Shown here piece after piece: positions 52,917-62,900 of a stretch of DNA of 64,000 bases. The notes below the pieces were generated by a model that saw only the letters and a list, made by a program, of their open reading frames with translations, made no database searches and was not told where the DNA came from. Both the position numbers and the translations under genes were made by a program. Positions within the stretch are counted from its first letter, which is position 1, and each line of letters begins with the position of its first letter. Origin of the DNA: an uncultured Collinsella sp. (lineage in GTDB: Bacteria > Actinomycetota > Coriobacteriia > Coriobacteriales > Coriobacteriaceae); NCBI GenBank assembly GCA_937923795.1, contig CALDWI010000044.1, positions 51,378 to 115,377 of the forward strand. Reading direction: 5' to 3'.

Positions 52917-52981
52917 AAACCATCACAACATTCGACACTTTTTGCCAAAATCGGGAAAAGCATCGAATGTTGTGATGGTTT
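52917..52981. repeat. REP-like inverted repeat, family 2 copy 1
   Basis: AAACCATCACAACATTCGA pairs with TCGAATGTTGTGATGGTTT, followed by a T run. Copies: 54160 and 58395. It ends the ABC operon. Confidence 0.85.
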
Positions 52982-53082
52982 TTCTGCCGCTCGACCGGGT
53001 GGATTCGCTTTCTTGCGCGCGAAGGTGTGCGGACCCGTGGGCAGGGGAATAAGGTTGGTTATCCGACTCCATTGGAGGGCTC

Positions 53083-54120
53083 ATGGACCTGCCGATCGTC
53101 CTGTCCCATAAGACTGCCTGGCTGTACCACAACGTGGCGCGCCCGTCCGAGCCGCCCTCGCGAGCAGGCAGCCTATACGATGAGGACTCGCTTGCTAACG
53201 ATGCGGAGCCGACCGCGAGCCTGCCCAAATTGGGACTCGATGCCAAAGGGCTGAGGGCTTCAACGGCAGCTGGGATCGTTACCGACTATCTGGTTTCGCT
53301 TGGTATTCCACGAGAAGAGCTCGATCATATCGACACGCTCGTCAACTTCGATTTTGAGCGCTCGACGCCGGCTGGATTCAGGTGCCACGTGTTTGGAGCG
53401 CCGGTACCTCCAGGTCATCTTATCGAGGTGGCAGAGGGCCTTCTGGTGGTTGATGAGGTCATGTGCTTTGTCCAAGCGGGTTCGTGGATGAGCGAGCCCG
53501 AGCAGCTGGAATATGGCTACGAAATCTGCGCCCGATACCATTTGAATCATCTGTCGACAGGCGATTATATCGAGATGGGTCAGAGGTATACCGTTGCCGA
53601 CTTGATTGCCTATTGCAATGAGAACCGATCTCGTCAGGGGGCTATACGCGCGGCCGCCGTGCTCAAGCGCGTGCACGATGGCGCGCGGTCGCCCATGGAG
53701 ACGGCCACCGCAATCATGGTTGTAGCAAAACGTTCCCAGGGCGGGCTGGGATACGCCAAGATCGAGCTCAACCATCGGGTCAATGTTCCCAACGAGTTCA
53801 AGTATCTTGCAAAGGCCGGGTATTTCGAGATCGATGTATATGCGCCTGCAAGCGGTACAGGGATTGAATACAACGGCTCGGACCATCTTGATAAACAGCG
53901 CAGCGCGTCGGATGCGGAGCGTATGACCGTGCTGAGCGCGCTGGGCTTTAGGATGATCGTCCTCACCGGGACTCAGTTTGCCCACCAGCTGCAATTGCAC
54001 CGGGCGATGAACGCCATCGCGCTCGCTATGGGCCTTAAGTGCGACCGAAGCGAAGCGTTCCAGAAACGTCAAAACGACCTGCGAGAATTCGTGATTCGGC
54101 ACTGGGACGGCGGCCTTTAG
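53083..54120 (+). CDS. Hypothetical protein with a Vsr/DUF559-like endonuclease-fold C-terminus
   Basis: A 345-residue cytosolic-looking protein. I do not recognise the family. The N-terminal 180 residues resemble no domain I know. The C-terminal part reads KAGYFEIDVYAP...GIEYNGSDHLDKQRSASDAERMTVLSALGFRMIVLTGTQF, the order of acidic, EY, Gln and hydrophobic-strand positions seen in DUF559/Vsr PD-(D/E)XK nucleases. ATG 53083 lacks a strong site but GGAGGG lies near. It is bracketed by two family-2 palindromes. Confidence 0.6.
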   Translation: MDLPIVLSHKTAWLYHNVARPSEPPSRAGSLYDEDSLANDAEPTASLPKLGLDAKGLRASTAAGIVTDYLVSLGIPREELDHIDTLVNFDFERSTPAGFRCHVFGAPVPPGHLIEVAEGLLVVDEVMCFVQAGSWMSEPEQLEYGYEICARYHLNHLSTGDYIEMGQRYTVADLIAYCNENRSRQGAIRAAAVLKRVHDGARSPMETATAIMVVAKRSQGGLGYAKIELNHRVNVPNEFKYLAKAGYFEIDVYAPASGTGIEYNGSDHLDKQRSASDAERMTVLSALGFRMIVLTGTQFAHQLQLHRAMNAIALAMGLKCDRSEAFQKRQNDLREFVIRHWDGGL

Positions 54121-54159
54121 GGACGTTTTGGTCCCTCTACGGGGTACCGTGGGCAGGCA

Positions 54160-54221
54160 AACCATCACAACATTCGACGTTTTTTGCCAAAAACGGGAAA
54201 AGCAACGAATGTTGTGATGGT
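54160..54221. repeat. REP-like inverted repeat, family 2 copy 2
   Basis: AACCATCACAACATTCG pairs with CGAATGTTGTGATGGT. The loop, TTTTTTGCCAAAAACGGGAAA, closely matches that of copy 1. Confidence 0.85.
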
Positions 54222-54353
54222 CTGTGCTGAGGATGGGCTTGGGAAGCCGGTCTTGCTCGAAGCGGCCTGTCCTGTCGTACGGGTGTCGGCATGATTCTCG
54301 CATGGGGTATTATGTTTTCCGAAGAATAAAACGCCGCGTGAGGGGAGGGTTGC

Positions 54354-55409
54354 GTGGACGGGCACGTGCAACATGACGGCTTTGGCCGCGATATCAACTA
54401 CCTGCGCATTGCCGTTACCGACAAGTGCAATTTCCGCTGCATTTACTGCATGCCGGCCGATGGCGTGGCGCCCCGTGCACACGACGAGCTGCTCAGCGCC
54501 GAGGAAATCGCCCGCTTTGTGCGCATGGTGGCGGGGGAGGGCATTCGCCGCGTACGCCTGACGGGTGGCGAGCCGCTGGTCAGCCGCCGTATTATTCCGC
54601 TCATTCGTGACATCCGCGCGATTCCGCAGATCGAGGACATCTCGCTTACCACCAATGGCGCTCTGCTGCCCAAGCTGGCGCCGCAGCTCAAAGACGCCGG
54701 GCTTAACCGCGTTAACATCTCGCTCGACACACTCGACCCTACGCTCTTTGGAAGGATCACGCGCCTGGGTCGACTCGAGCAGACCATGGCTGGTATCGAC
54801 GCGGCGCTGGCTTGGGGCTTTGAGCCCGTTAAGGTCAACTGCGTTGTGGTGCGCCGGTTCAACCAGGATGTGGCAGCCCTCGCGCGACTGACCGTCGACC
54901 GCCCCATCCACCTGCGCTTTATCGAATACATGCCCATCGGCGACGAACACACGAGCTCGCATTGCGCTGTGGACCCGCATGCGCCCGCGCTCAATCCCGA
55001 GCTGTGGGACGCGAGCGATACCGTGCCGAGCGACGAGCTGCGGGCGCGCATCAATGCCGGGGCCGCCGCGACGGGACTGGGCGAGCTCGAGCCGCTCGAC
55101 ATCAACGACGCTCCTGCCGGCGCGGGTCCTGCGCGCTATTGGCACTTTCCGGGCGCGGCGGGAACGGTCGGCTTCATTAGCGCCATGTCCAATCATTTTT
55201 GCGCGAACTGCAACCGTCTGCGCCTGACGGCCGATGGCAACGTGCGTCCGTGCCTGTTCAGCGATGCCGAGTATTCGGTGCGTGAGGCGCTGCGCCGTGG
55301 TGATGATATGCAGGTACTTTCGATTTGGCGCGATGCCGTGGCCCACAAACCGCAGGAACACGCGATAATTGAGGGCACGCAACGATTTATGTCCCAAATC
55401 GGAGGATGA
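54354..55409 (+). CDS. moaA: GTP 3',8-cyclase MoaA
   Basis: A 351-residue radical SAM enzyme for the first step of molybdenum cofactor synthesis. The radical SAM motif is CNFRCIYC (about 26-33), RLTGGEPLV binds SAM, and CANCNRLRLTADGNVRPCL holds the C-terminal cluster. The usual C-terminal GG tail is present (SQIGG). GTG 54354 follows GAGGGGAGGG. It is followed after 4 bases by the moaC-mobB fusion. Confidence 0.93.
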   Translation: MDGHVQHDGFGRDINYLRIAVTDKCNFRCIYCMPADGVAPRAHDELLSAEEIARFVRMVAGEGIRRVRLTGGEPLVSRRIIPLIRDIRAIPQIEDISLTTNGALLPKLAPQLKDAGLNRVNISLDTLDPTLFGRITRLGRLEQTMAGIDAALAWGFEPVKVNCVVVRRFNQDVAALARLTVDRPIHLRFIEYMPIGDEHTSSHCAVDPHAPALNPELWDASDTVPSDELRARINAGAAATGLGELEPLDINDAPAGAGPARYWHFPGAAGTVGFISAMSNHFCANCNRLRLTADGNVRPCLFSDAEYSVREALRRGDDMQVLSIWRDAVAHKPQEHAIIEGTQRFMSQIGG

Positions 55410-55413
55410 TCAT

Positions 55414-56721
55414 ATGGCCAAGAGCAGGTACGCCGATGCCACCAAGGCCGCTCGCAGGGCCGCGATGTCTGCCCACAAAGCCACGGCTGCGGCGAATGCT
55501 GGTAACGCCGACGCGTCCGCGCAGCCGTCTGCCAGCGCTGCCACCGAGCCCGCCCGCGACGCCCGTCGCGACGAGTTGACGCACGTGGACGCCAAGGGCG
55601 AGGTACGCATGGTTGACGTGTCCGACAAAGCCGAGACCCATCGCATTGCCATCGCAGAGGGCACCATCCTCATGCATCCCGAGACGCAGGCCATGGTGCT
55701 GCAGGACCGCGCCAAAAAGGGCGACGTGCTTGCCTGCGCGCGTGTGGCGGGCATCATGGCCATCAAACGCACGAGCGACATCATCCCCATGTGCCATCCG
55801 TTGCTCATTACCAAGAGTAAGTGCGATATTGAGCCCATCGCTCCGGCAGGGACGCCTGTCGATGACGTGCCTGAGGGCTGGGCGCCGGCGCGCACGGACG
55901 GGCAGGTTGGCTTTCACGTGCTGGTCACGGCGGGCGTGACGGGCAAGACGGGTATCGAGATGGAGGCACTGACTGGAGCGAGTGCCGCGTGCCTAACGAT
56001 CTATGACATGTGCAAGGCGGTCGATCGCGGCATGGAGATCGTCGACGTGCGCCTGCTGCACAAGGAGGGCGGCCGCTCGGGCGTATGGGATCGCGCAGAG
56101 CGTCAGGCCGCTGCCGCTGAGACCGTGGCCACTGACGGTGCCGCGCTCGCAAACGCACCCGTCGCCGTCGCGCCCGCAGCTCCGGCACCGGCCGTCCCCG
56201 CGATCGCGTTTATCGGCTACCAAAACTCGGGCAAGACCACGCTCGTCGAGAAGGTCATTGCCGAGCTCACCCGCCGCGGTCTGCGCGTGGGTTCGCTCAA
56301 GCATCACGGGCACCACGGCTTTGATATCGACGTGCCCGCTAAGGATACGTGGCGCCATCACCAGGCCGGCTCAAAACACGTGGGCCTCATCTGCGCCACG
56401 CGCTGGGCGGAGTACGCCGACACGCGCGAGGAGGACGAGATGCCCGCGCGCGAGCTGCTGTCGCGCTACAACGATGTCGACGTAGTAATCATCGAGGGCT
56501 ACAAGACCGAGGGCTTCGACAATATCGTGGTCGCGCGCTCCGGTGTCGACCGTCTGCGCGGCAAGAGCTCGCTCGACCTGGTCGACGGTCACACGTTGGC
56601 CCTTGCCTGCAACGAAGCCCTGGCGCGTCAGGCCTTCGACGCCGGCTTTGCGACCCGAGCCATCAACATCAACGACGCTCGAGCTATCTGTGACCTCATT
56701 CAAGACCACCTTCAGGCTTGA
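55414..56721 (+). CDS. moaC: MoaC-MobB fusion protein
   Basis: A 435-residue fusion. Residues 1-48 are an Ala-rich extension. Residues about 50-240 are MoaC (cyclic pyranopterin monophosphate synthase): MVDVSDK, IPMCHPL and MEALTGASAACLTIYDMCKA. A Pro/Ala linker (about 245-265) joins MobB, a GTP-binding protein for guanine dinucleotide cofactor: GYQNSGKTTLVEKV (P-loop), VGSLKHHGHH and DVVIIEGYK. GGAGG lies before ATG 55414. The fusion suggests bis-MGD cofactor for a DMSO-reductase-type enzyme. Confidence 0.93.
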   Translation: MAKSRYADATKAARRAAMSAHKATAAANAGNADASAQPSASAATEPARDARRDELTHVDAKGEVRMVDVSDKAETHRIAIAEGTILMHPETQAMVLQDRAKKGDVLACARVAGIMAIKRTSDIIPMCHPLLITKSKCDIEPIAPAGTPVDDVPEGWAPARTDGQVGFHVLVTAGVTGKTGIEMEALTGASAACLTIYDMCKAVDRGMEIVDVRLLHKEGGRSGVWDRAERQAAAAETVATDGAALANAPVAVAPAAPAPAVPAIAFIGYQNSGKTTLVEKVIAELTRRGLRVGSLKHHGHHGFDIDVPAKDTWRHHQAGSKHVGLICATRWAEYADTREEDEMPARELLSRYNDVDVVIIEGYKTEGFDNIVVARSGVDRLRGKSSLDLVDGHTLALACNEALARQAFDAGFATRAININDARAICDLIQDHLQA

Positions 56722-56727
56722 CGCTGC

Positions 56728-56827
56728 GCCGGCCCCAAGCACCCCATCTCGCCCCTCAAGCCGTCGCTCGCGTACCAAAGTACGCGTCGCTCCTCTTTCG
56801 GGGCGACCTGGGGCACTTGGAACCGGC
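56728..56827. repeat. Long 100-base imperfect hairpin
   Basis: GCCGG at one end and CCGGC at the other, with CCAAG/CTTGG, CCCCA/TGGGG, TCGCCCC/GGGGCGA and CGCGTAC/GTACGCG pairing inward. It lies 7 bases after mobB and could stabilise or terminate the moa transcript, or be a small mobile element. Confidence 0.6.
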
Positions 56828-56846
56828 TCGCTGCGTTGCCATAACA

Positions 56847-56933
56847 TGCCAAAAAGGGACAGGTTTATTTTGGCAGGTTTTATCTGGGCAAACGTCATTT
56901 CCACCACAAAGGGGACAGGCACCTTTGTGGTGG
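56847..56933. repeat. Two REP-like palindromes (TGCCAAAA type and family 3 copy 2)
   Basis: TGCCAAAA and TTTTGGCA flank GGGACAGG at 56847-56875. CCACCACAAAGG and CCTTTGTGGTGG flank GGACAGGCA at 56901-56933, followed by TTTTT. Both carry a GGGAC core. The remaining gap to 57107 holds the MFS promoter and no other gene. Confidence 0.8.
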
Positions 56934-57107
56934 TTTTTGCTTTGGTAGATGTGTGGGACATGTCTTACAATCTACCAAGTAGTTCATGACGGGCGAAAAA
57001 CGGAGAGAAGGGGCTTGATGCGTCCTTAATGTTTCATGCGGATAGATTGATTTGACAGACGGTGGCGAATGCCCACCGCCCGCATTCGTATGAAACAAGG
57101 AGTCTCC

Positions 57108-58394
57108 ATGCTCGCCTCTCTTTTCTCAAAGCCTCAATCATCGCTGTCCGTGCAGGCCAAGCGCCTGGTGGCGATGCGCTTTCTCATCTACACCGGTTTT
57201 CAGACCAGCTACTTTATCGGCGTCATCGGAACGCTCACCTATGCAGACGATGCCTCGGTCGTGGCGACATCGCTGGCCGTTCTGTTTATGAACGTTTTCG
57301 TGATCCTGGGGTCCTTTGCGGGTGGAGCGGCGCTCGACGCTTTGGGCCCGCGCCGCCATTTTTTGCTGGGCATCGTCGGCGCGCTGACAACCGGCGCGGC
57401 GATTATCGCCTTTGGCAGCGCGACCGGCATCGTCCTGCTCGGCGCGGTGCTCCTGGGTTTTGTGATGGGGTTCGCCCAGCCCATCGCCACATCCTATCCG
57501 GCCTACCTCACCGATGATCCCGTCGAGCTCAAAGACATCAACTCCGCCATCGCCATGTTTTCAAACGTGAGTATCATCGTTGGCCCCACGCTGGGCGGCT
57601 TTGTCGCGGCGGCTGCGTCGTCGCGCGCGGTGTTTGTGCTCATGATGATCTTTACCGTACTGGCGCTCGCCGCCGGTTGGGGCTTTAGGCAAAGTGCAGG
57701 TCAGGCCGCCACACACGAAGGCAAACCCGCAATCGGCGACATCACGTCGGATAAGGCCAGCCAAAGTCCCGACCCCAACACATCTTCTCGCGCCACCTTC
57801 GCAGCCAGCATCAAGACAGTCTTCACCAACAGCGTCCTCGCCCTGCTGTTCTTCATTATCTTTCTTTCGAACTTTGGCTATGGCGCCTTCGATCCACTGG
57901 AGTCGTTCTTCTACCGCGATGTCCTGCACGTCGGCGTTGAGTGGATGGGCTGGCTCTCGTCGGCCAGCGGTGTGGGCGCGGTGCTGGGCGCCGTTATTGC
58001 GCTCCGTTTGCCGCCGCACCTGATCAACCTTAAAACGCTGCTCGCGGCGCTTATGTCCGTGGGTCTGGGAAGTTTGCTCTATGTGGGAACATCGTACGTG
58101 GGCGTAGCCCTCGTCGGCCAGATTGCCCTGGGCGTGGCCTGGGGCGTCGTCAACCCGCTCCACAACACTATCGTGCAGACGACGGCCCCGCTCGAGCAGC
58201 TTGGTCGCGTGAACTCGGTCATGGGCTTTGGCAACATGTTTGCCGGCGTAGCCCCGCTGGCGATTGCCCCGTGGCTGGCGGCGACATTTGGCGTGCAGCA
58301 GACGCTCGTAGGGGCGGGTATGGTCGTGACGGCAGTTCCCGCGGCGTTGCTGCTGTTTGGCCGCCGGCATTTTGATCGTGCCGCGAGGCGGTAA
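57108..58394 (+). CDS. MFS transporter
   Basis: A 428-residue protein with 12 predicted membrane helices and the loop GGAALDALGPRRHFLLG in the position of the MFS motif A. It resembles Bcr/enterobactin-exporter-like drug transporters; the substrate is unknown. ATG 57108 has CAAGGAG upstream; a longer in-frame start at 57069 is weaker. Confidence 0.85.
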   Translation: MLASLFSKPQSSLSVQAKRLVAMRFLIYTGFQTSYFIGVIGTLTYADDASVVATSLAVLFMNVFVILGSFAGGAALDALGPRRHFLLGIVGALTTGAAIIAFGSATGIVLLGAVLLGFVMGFAQPIATSYPAYLTDDPVELKDINSAIAMFSNVSIIVGPTLGGFVAAAASSRAVFVLMMIFTVLALAAGWGFRQSAGQAATHEGKPAIGDITSDKASQSPDPNTSSRATFAASIKTVFTNSVLALLFFIIFLSNFGYGAFDPLESFFYRDVLHVGVEWMGWLSSASGVGAVLGAVIALRLPPHLINLKTLLAALMSVGLGSLLYVGTSYVGVALVGQIALGVAWGVVNPLHNTIVQTTAPLEQLGRVNSVMGFGNMFAGVAPLAIAPWLAATFGVQQTLVGAGMVVTAVPAALLLFGRRHFDRAARR

Positions 58395-58507
58395 AAACCA
58401 TCACAACATTCGATGAAAATCGCGATTTTGCCGAAAAACATCGAATGTTGTGATGGTTTGCGCCCCGGGTTCGGCCACCACAAAGGGGCCAGGCTCCTTT
58501 GTGGTGG
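58395..58507. repeat. Two REP-like repeats (family 2 copy 3 and family 3 copy 3)
   Basis: 58395-58459 has perfect 20-base arms starting AAACCATCACAACATTCGAT. 58475-58507 has CCACCACAAAGG/CCTTTGTGGTGG around GGCCAGGCT, then TTTTT. The first begins immediately at the MFS stop. Confidence 0.85.
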
Positions 58508-58601
58508 TTTTTGCTTTGACGGGCCGCGCCTGCGCCTTGGTATACCATGTACGCCGTTCACGAATACACCCCACACCGCCACACAACCCAGAAAGGCCCC
58601 C

Positions 58602-59423
58602 ATGGACACCACCTTCAGCCACATTAAAGCCGTGTTCTGCGATATCGACGGCACGCTGCTCACGAGCCAGCACACGGTGTCCCCGCGCACCGTGGCGGCG
58701 ATCCGCGCCCTGCGCGAGCGCGGCGTGCTCTTTGGCCTGTGCACCGGGCGCGACGCCCACGCGACCGAGGCCATGTACGAGCTCTGGGGCATCGAAGGCC
58801 TGGTAGACGTGATGGTGGGCTGCGGTGGCGCCGAGGTCATCGACCGCGCGCATGACATCAACGAGCTGAGTTATCCGCTGCCGGGCGAGACCATCGCGCG
58901 CATTTGCAAGCACATGGCGGACCTTCCAGCAACGCCCGTCTGCCCCCGAGACGGCGTGTTCTACGTGCCCGAGAGCAACGCGTGCGTCGAGCACCTGTCG
59001 CGCGTCGACGGCGTGCCCTACCAGGTGGTCGATTTTGCCGAGTTTTTGCGCGAGGCGCAGCCCAAGGTGATGTTTACCATGGCGCCCGAGGTAATGCCGC
59101 GGGTGATTGAGCGGGCGTCGACGTTTGCCGATAACACTGTTAAGGCGGCGGCTCTGCAAACCACGCAGCGGCTCTACGAGTTCATGGATCCGCGCGTGTC
59201 CAAGACGCGCGGCCTTGTGCGCGTGGCGGAGCTCAACGACATGGAGCTCGAGAACATTTGCGTGTTTGGCGATGCCGATAACGACACCTGCATGGTGGCC
59301 GACGCCGGCGTGGGCGTGGCCATGGCAAACGGCAGCGACGCCACCCGCGCCGCAGCTGATTTTGTAACCGCGAGCAACGACAAAGACGGCATCGCGATCT
59401 TTATCGAGGAGCATCTGCTGTAG
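58602..59423 (+). CDS. Cof-type HAD hydrolase
   Basis: A 273-residue haloacid-dehalogenase phosphatase: motif I FCDIDGTLL, motif II LCTGRD, a cap domain (about 85-190) and motif IV FGDADNDTCMVADAG. It probably dephosphorylates a sugar phosphate or flavin precursor. ATG 58602 follows GAAAGG; the longer open frame upstream runs through the repeats and is rejected. Confidence 0.9.
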   Translation: MDTTFSHIKAVFCDIDGTLLTSQHTVSPRTVAAIRALRERGVLFGLCTGRDAHATEAMYELWGIEGLVDVMVGCGGAEVIDRAHDINELSYPLPGETIARICKHMADLPATPVCPRDGVFYVPESNACVEHLSRVDGVPYQVVDFAEFLREAQPKVMFTMAPEVMPRVIERASTFADNTVKAAALQTTQRLYEFMDPRVSKTRGLVRVAELNDMELENICVFGDADNDTCMVADAGVGVAMANGSDATRAAADFVTASNDKDGIAIFIEEHLL

Positions 59424-59436
59424 CGCCGGGGGAGAA

Positions 59437-59469
59437 CCGCCACAATGGGGATAGGCGCCTTTGCGGTGG
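59437..59469. repeat. REP-like palindrome, family 3 copy 4 (degenerate)
   Basis: CCGCCACAATGG and CCTTTGCGGTGG flank GGATAGGCG. The changed bases (CACA to CGCC and TGTG to TGCG) partly compensate each other. Confidence 0.7.
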
Positions 59470-59928
59470 CCTCAGGCGATTTGGGCGAGTTGATGCCTGC
59501 AATCTGCGCGCAAATACCAATATGGTTGTCTGAACATTACGCTTCTGACTACCGATGAGTTAAAGATATTCTCATCAGTTTGGTAGGGTATTTCTCCCGG
59601 TAAATGACCTACAGCTCATGGTCAATTTTCGACTGTTTACAGGATGTTTACTCTTGAGCAAAATGTTGTGCAAATAAATCTAATGCCATTAAAAAATGAT
59701 GGGCAACTAAATTACCAGTAGAAACAAAAAATAGATAGCGAATAAACGAAGGTAAATCTGAGCAATTGTCAAGAGAATTGACAATTCGCTACAAAACTAT
59801 CGGTTTATTTGCCCAGATGTTCAAACAATCGTTAGAATAGTCATTACTAAGCGTGCGCAATTTCAGGTTGCGCAGATACGTTTGATAGTGAAAGAGCACG
59901 ATCGCGGTCTCTTGGGGAGGAGACATCG
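59470..59928. promoter_or_regulatory. AT-rich control region of the pilus locus
   Basis: About 460 bases, markedly AT-rich compared with the genes. AATTGTCAA and TTGACAATT form a perfect palindrome at 59764-59786; TGCGCAA and TTGCGCA form another at 59854-59874. GGGGAGGAG gives the adhesin ribosome site. No gene is seen. The composition suggests a promoter open to silencing or an acquired segment. Confidence 0.5.
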
Positions 59929-62900
59929 ATGAAAGCGAATTCAGAAAAAACTAAGCAGAGTAAAAAAGCGACGCGCCGTGTACTGGCAGGCGTTTTGTGC
60001 GGAGCCTCCGTTTTGAGCCTGGTACTGTCGCTCGTCATGCCTCCGATCTCGCAGGCCATTGCCAACGATGCCCAGACGGTTTTTACCGAGGAAACTGTGA
60101 TGGGGGGGGGTTCCTCAAGTGAGTCTACTGATGTAGAAAACACCAACAACGGGGATACCGACAACCAGAATAGTGATGAGACCGAGGGCGACGGGACTGG
60201 CGACGATACTCTCAGGGTGGCCCTGTTGCCTGATGACACGGGAGCCGAGAGCGTTGCGCAGCCCGCGGATGATAGTGCTAACGGCGAGGGCGCAATCGCA
60301 CTTGCTGCAGAAAATAAATCGACTTATACAATCAGCAGTGGGGCTGAACTCAGTGAGAAGCTTCTTGCCAAGGGACTTCGCGATGCAACCGGCTCAGCTA
60401 CTTTTGAGCTTGTTGCTGATATTAAATACAACGGTGAGATTAAGTTTGAACAAACTGACAATAACCCCATCAATATCACCCTTAATCTAAACGGCCATAA
60501 GATCAAGTGCTTGAACACCGACAAGCCGTTATTTGATGTTGCTGGCGGCGCAACACTTACAATTAAGGACGAAATTAAGGACTCCGCGCCGGTGACTGAG
60601 ACGGTCAGCGACGGCCAGTTGCTAACCGATCAGGGGCAGAGCCTGAATGCCGATAATTATGACAAGTATGCCGCCAATTATGGCAAGAATGCCAATCTGA
60701 CTTACGATAAAGATAACGATAACATTCCATCTAATCTTACCTACTACGTGACCGAATCGTCCCCGAACGAAACAGGCACAACCGAGACACTTGTCAAACA
60801 TGACGTTGAGATTAAAGGCGCCATCGTGGCGTGCGGCGGCAAAACAAATCTAAGGCTCATCAATCTGTATAACAGAAACGGCAAGGGCGGCACGTTTAAC
60901 CTTGTGAGCGGCGTGATTACGCAAAAACAAGACGGCAGCGTTAGCAGCTTGGTCTATGCCGAGGGCGGCTCTACCGTCAACATGCGCGGCGGCTACGTGT
61001 GTGGCGCTTTAGGCTCGGGCATTATGGTGTCCAACGAGAGTGGTGGTGCCTCGACCCTTGATTTGACCGGTGGCGTAATTGCTGGCAACTGCGCTTCGAG
61101 TGGCGGCGGTGTATATGCCAAGGGGTCTGCGGTCAAGGTGACCGGTGGCGTAATCTCCGGCAACAGCACGCTTGCTTCTGGTGCCGGTCTCGGCGGCGGC
61201 ATCATGGCTTCAGGCGGTAAAGTTACCGTTTCTGGTGGCCATATCACGAATAATAGAATGGCTAAATTCTGTGGCACGGATGGCAGTGGTTGTCATGGCG
61301 GCGCTGGGCTTGCTGCCAATAACGGCGCCCATGTCACCATTTCCGATGGCCAGATTACCGGCAACTATTCCGAGGAAGCTGGCGGCGGCGTTTACGTTAC
61401 CAATCTTAATCAAGGAGATACGGCATGGCTCGACATTACGCGAGGATATATTGCCTCTAACGTGAGCTACCGATCTGAAGGTGCCGGCATCCGAGTGGGC
61501 CAGAAGGTTGACGCGATGATTGGCGACACTCCAGACAACAACGGCACTCCAGGCAGCAAAGTCTACATCACTAACAACTGCTGCATGTCTCGCTTTGACT
61601 GGGGCGGCGGCGGCATCTTTGTTCAGGGTGATTCGAAAAACGCGGATAACGCAGGCAGGCTGTTTGTATACAACTCGTATATAAGCAGCAATACCGCTGG
61701 CGGCTATGGCGGTGGCGTTGCAGTCTGCCCGACGGGCAAGACGTTGGTAACGAACACTAAGGGCACGGCAATCTTTGGTAATTCGTCTGCCAGAGATGAA
61801 CATAATTGGCTAAATGATTACAACACAGAGCATAATTCCGGTAATAACCGTACGCCCCATCTTTCAGGTGGTGGTATTGCTGATACTAATAAGACTGAAG
61901 ATAGAGATGCATACGAATCGGACAAGTTCCGCGAGTGCGGTCATGCCGATTTCTTCCTCGCAGCGCGGGATCACAATACGCCGGTCGCAGTGGTATCTGG
62001 CAAGATGCTTGGCGATATAGACGCCAAGTACTCGGGAAGCATTGAGCTAAAGAATCGCATCAGCATCCCCGCCAACGGTGTTGCTCAGGTAAAAAATAGC
62101 ATCGGTCTGACTTCGGGTGTTAGCGCCACGGATAAAGCGGTGATTGACTTAGTACAGGGTAAAGTACAGGGTACTAAAGTGACAACTTTCATCACGGGCA
62201 ACTATTCTTGGGACCATGGTGGCGGCATCATGTCGAATGGCAACTTGTACCTAGGCGTGCCTGCGGATACGTACGTCTACCCGAGCCTTAAGCTGAAGGC
62301 AACCAAGGCGCTGAAAAATCAGCAGACCAAGGAAAACATGGAGCTCGACAAAGACCAGTTCCCCTTCTCCTTCTCCGTCTACCGCAAGGATTCGGATGGC
62401 GCGTCGACGCCCTCTTGGGATGGCGAAACATTCAACACTGGTGGCTGCAAGCAAGTTGTATCTACCCCGAATAACGCTGACGGCAACATCGCCTTTGACC
62501 TTAGCAATGACCTTAGCATGCAGCTCGGTGACTTCAGCAAGAAGCTCTCAAGTGATACTGGCAAAATTACATACTCATACTACTTGGTCGAAGATGCGGG
62601 CAATATTCCTGGTGTTGATTACGATCATGCTGTATACGAGATTAAGGTGACAGTCGAATACAACAAGACTGTACTTTTGTCCGTTCCGATAAAGAATGAT
62701 TCGAATAAGACTAAAGATCTTAGTGTCTATAACTTCACGATTGATAGTGTGGACGTGACTAAGAATCATGAGGGTTCAGCTGACCATCTGGGCTCTGTGT
62801 CACCTACTGATGACTATTATTTGATTGCCGGCTCCGGTGGGGGAAGTACATTCACCAACAAGTACACCCCTAGTGTTTCCTGGATTCCTAAGGCGACTAA

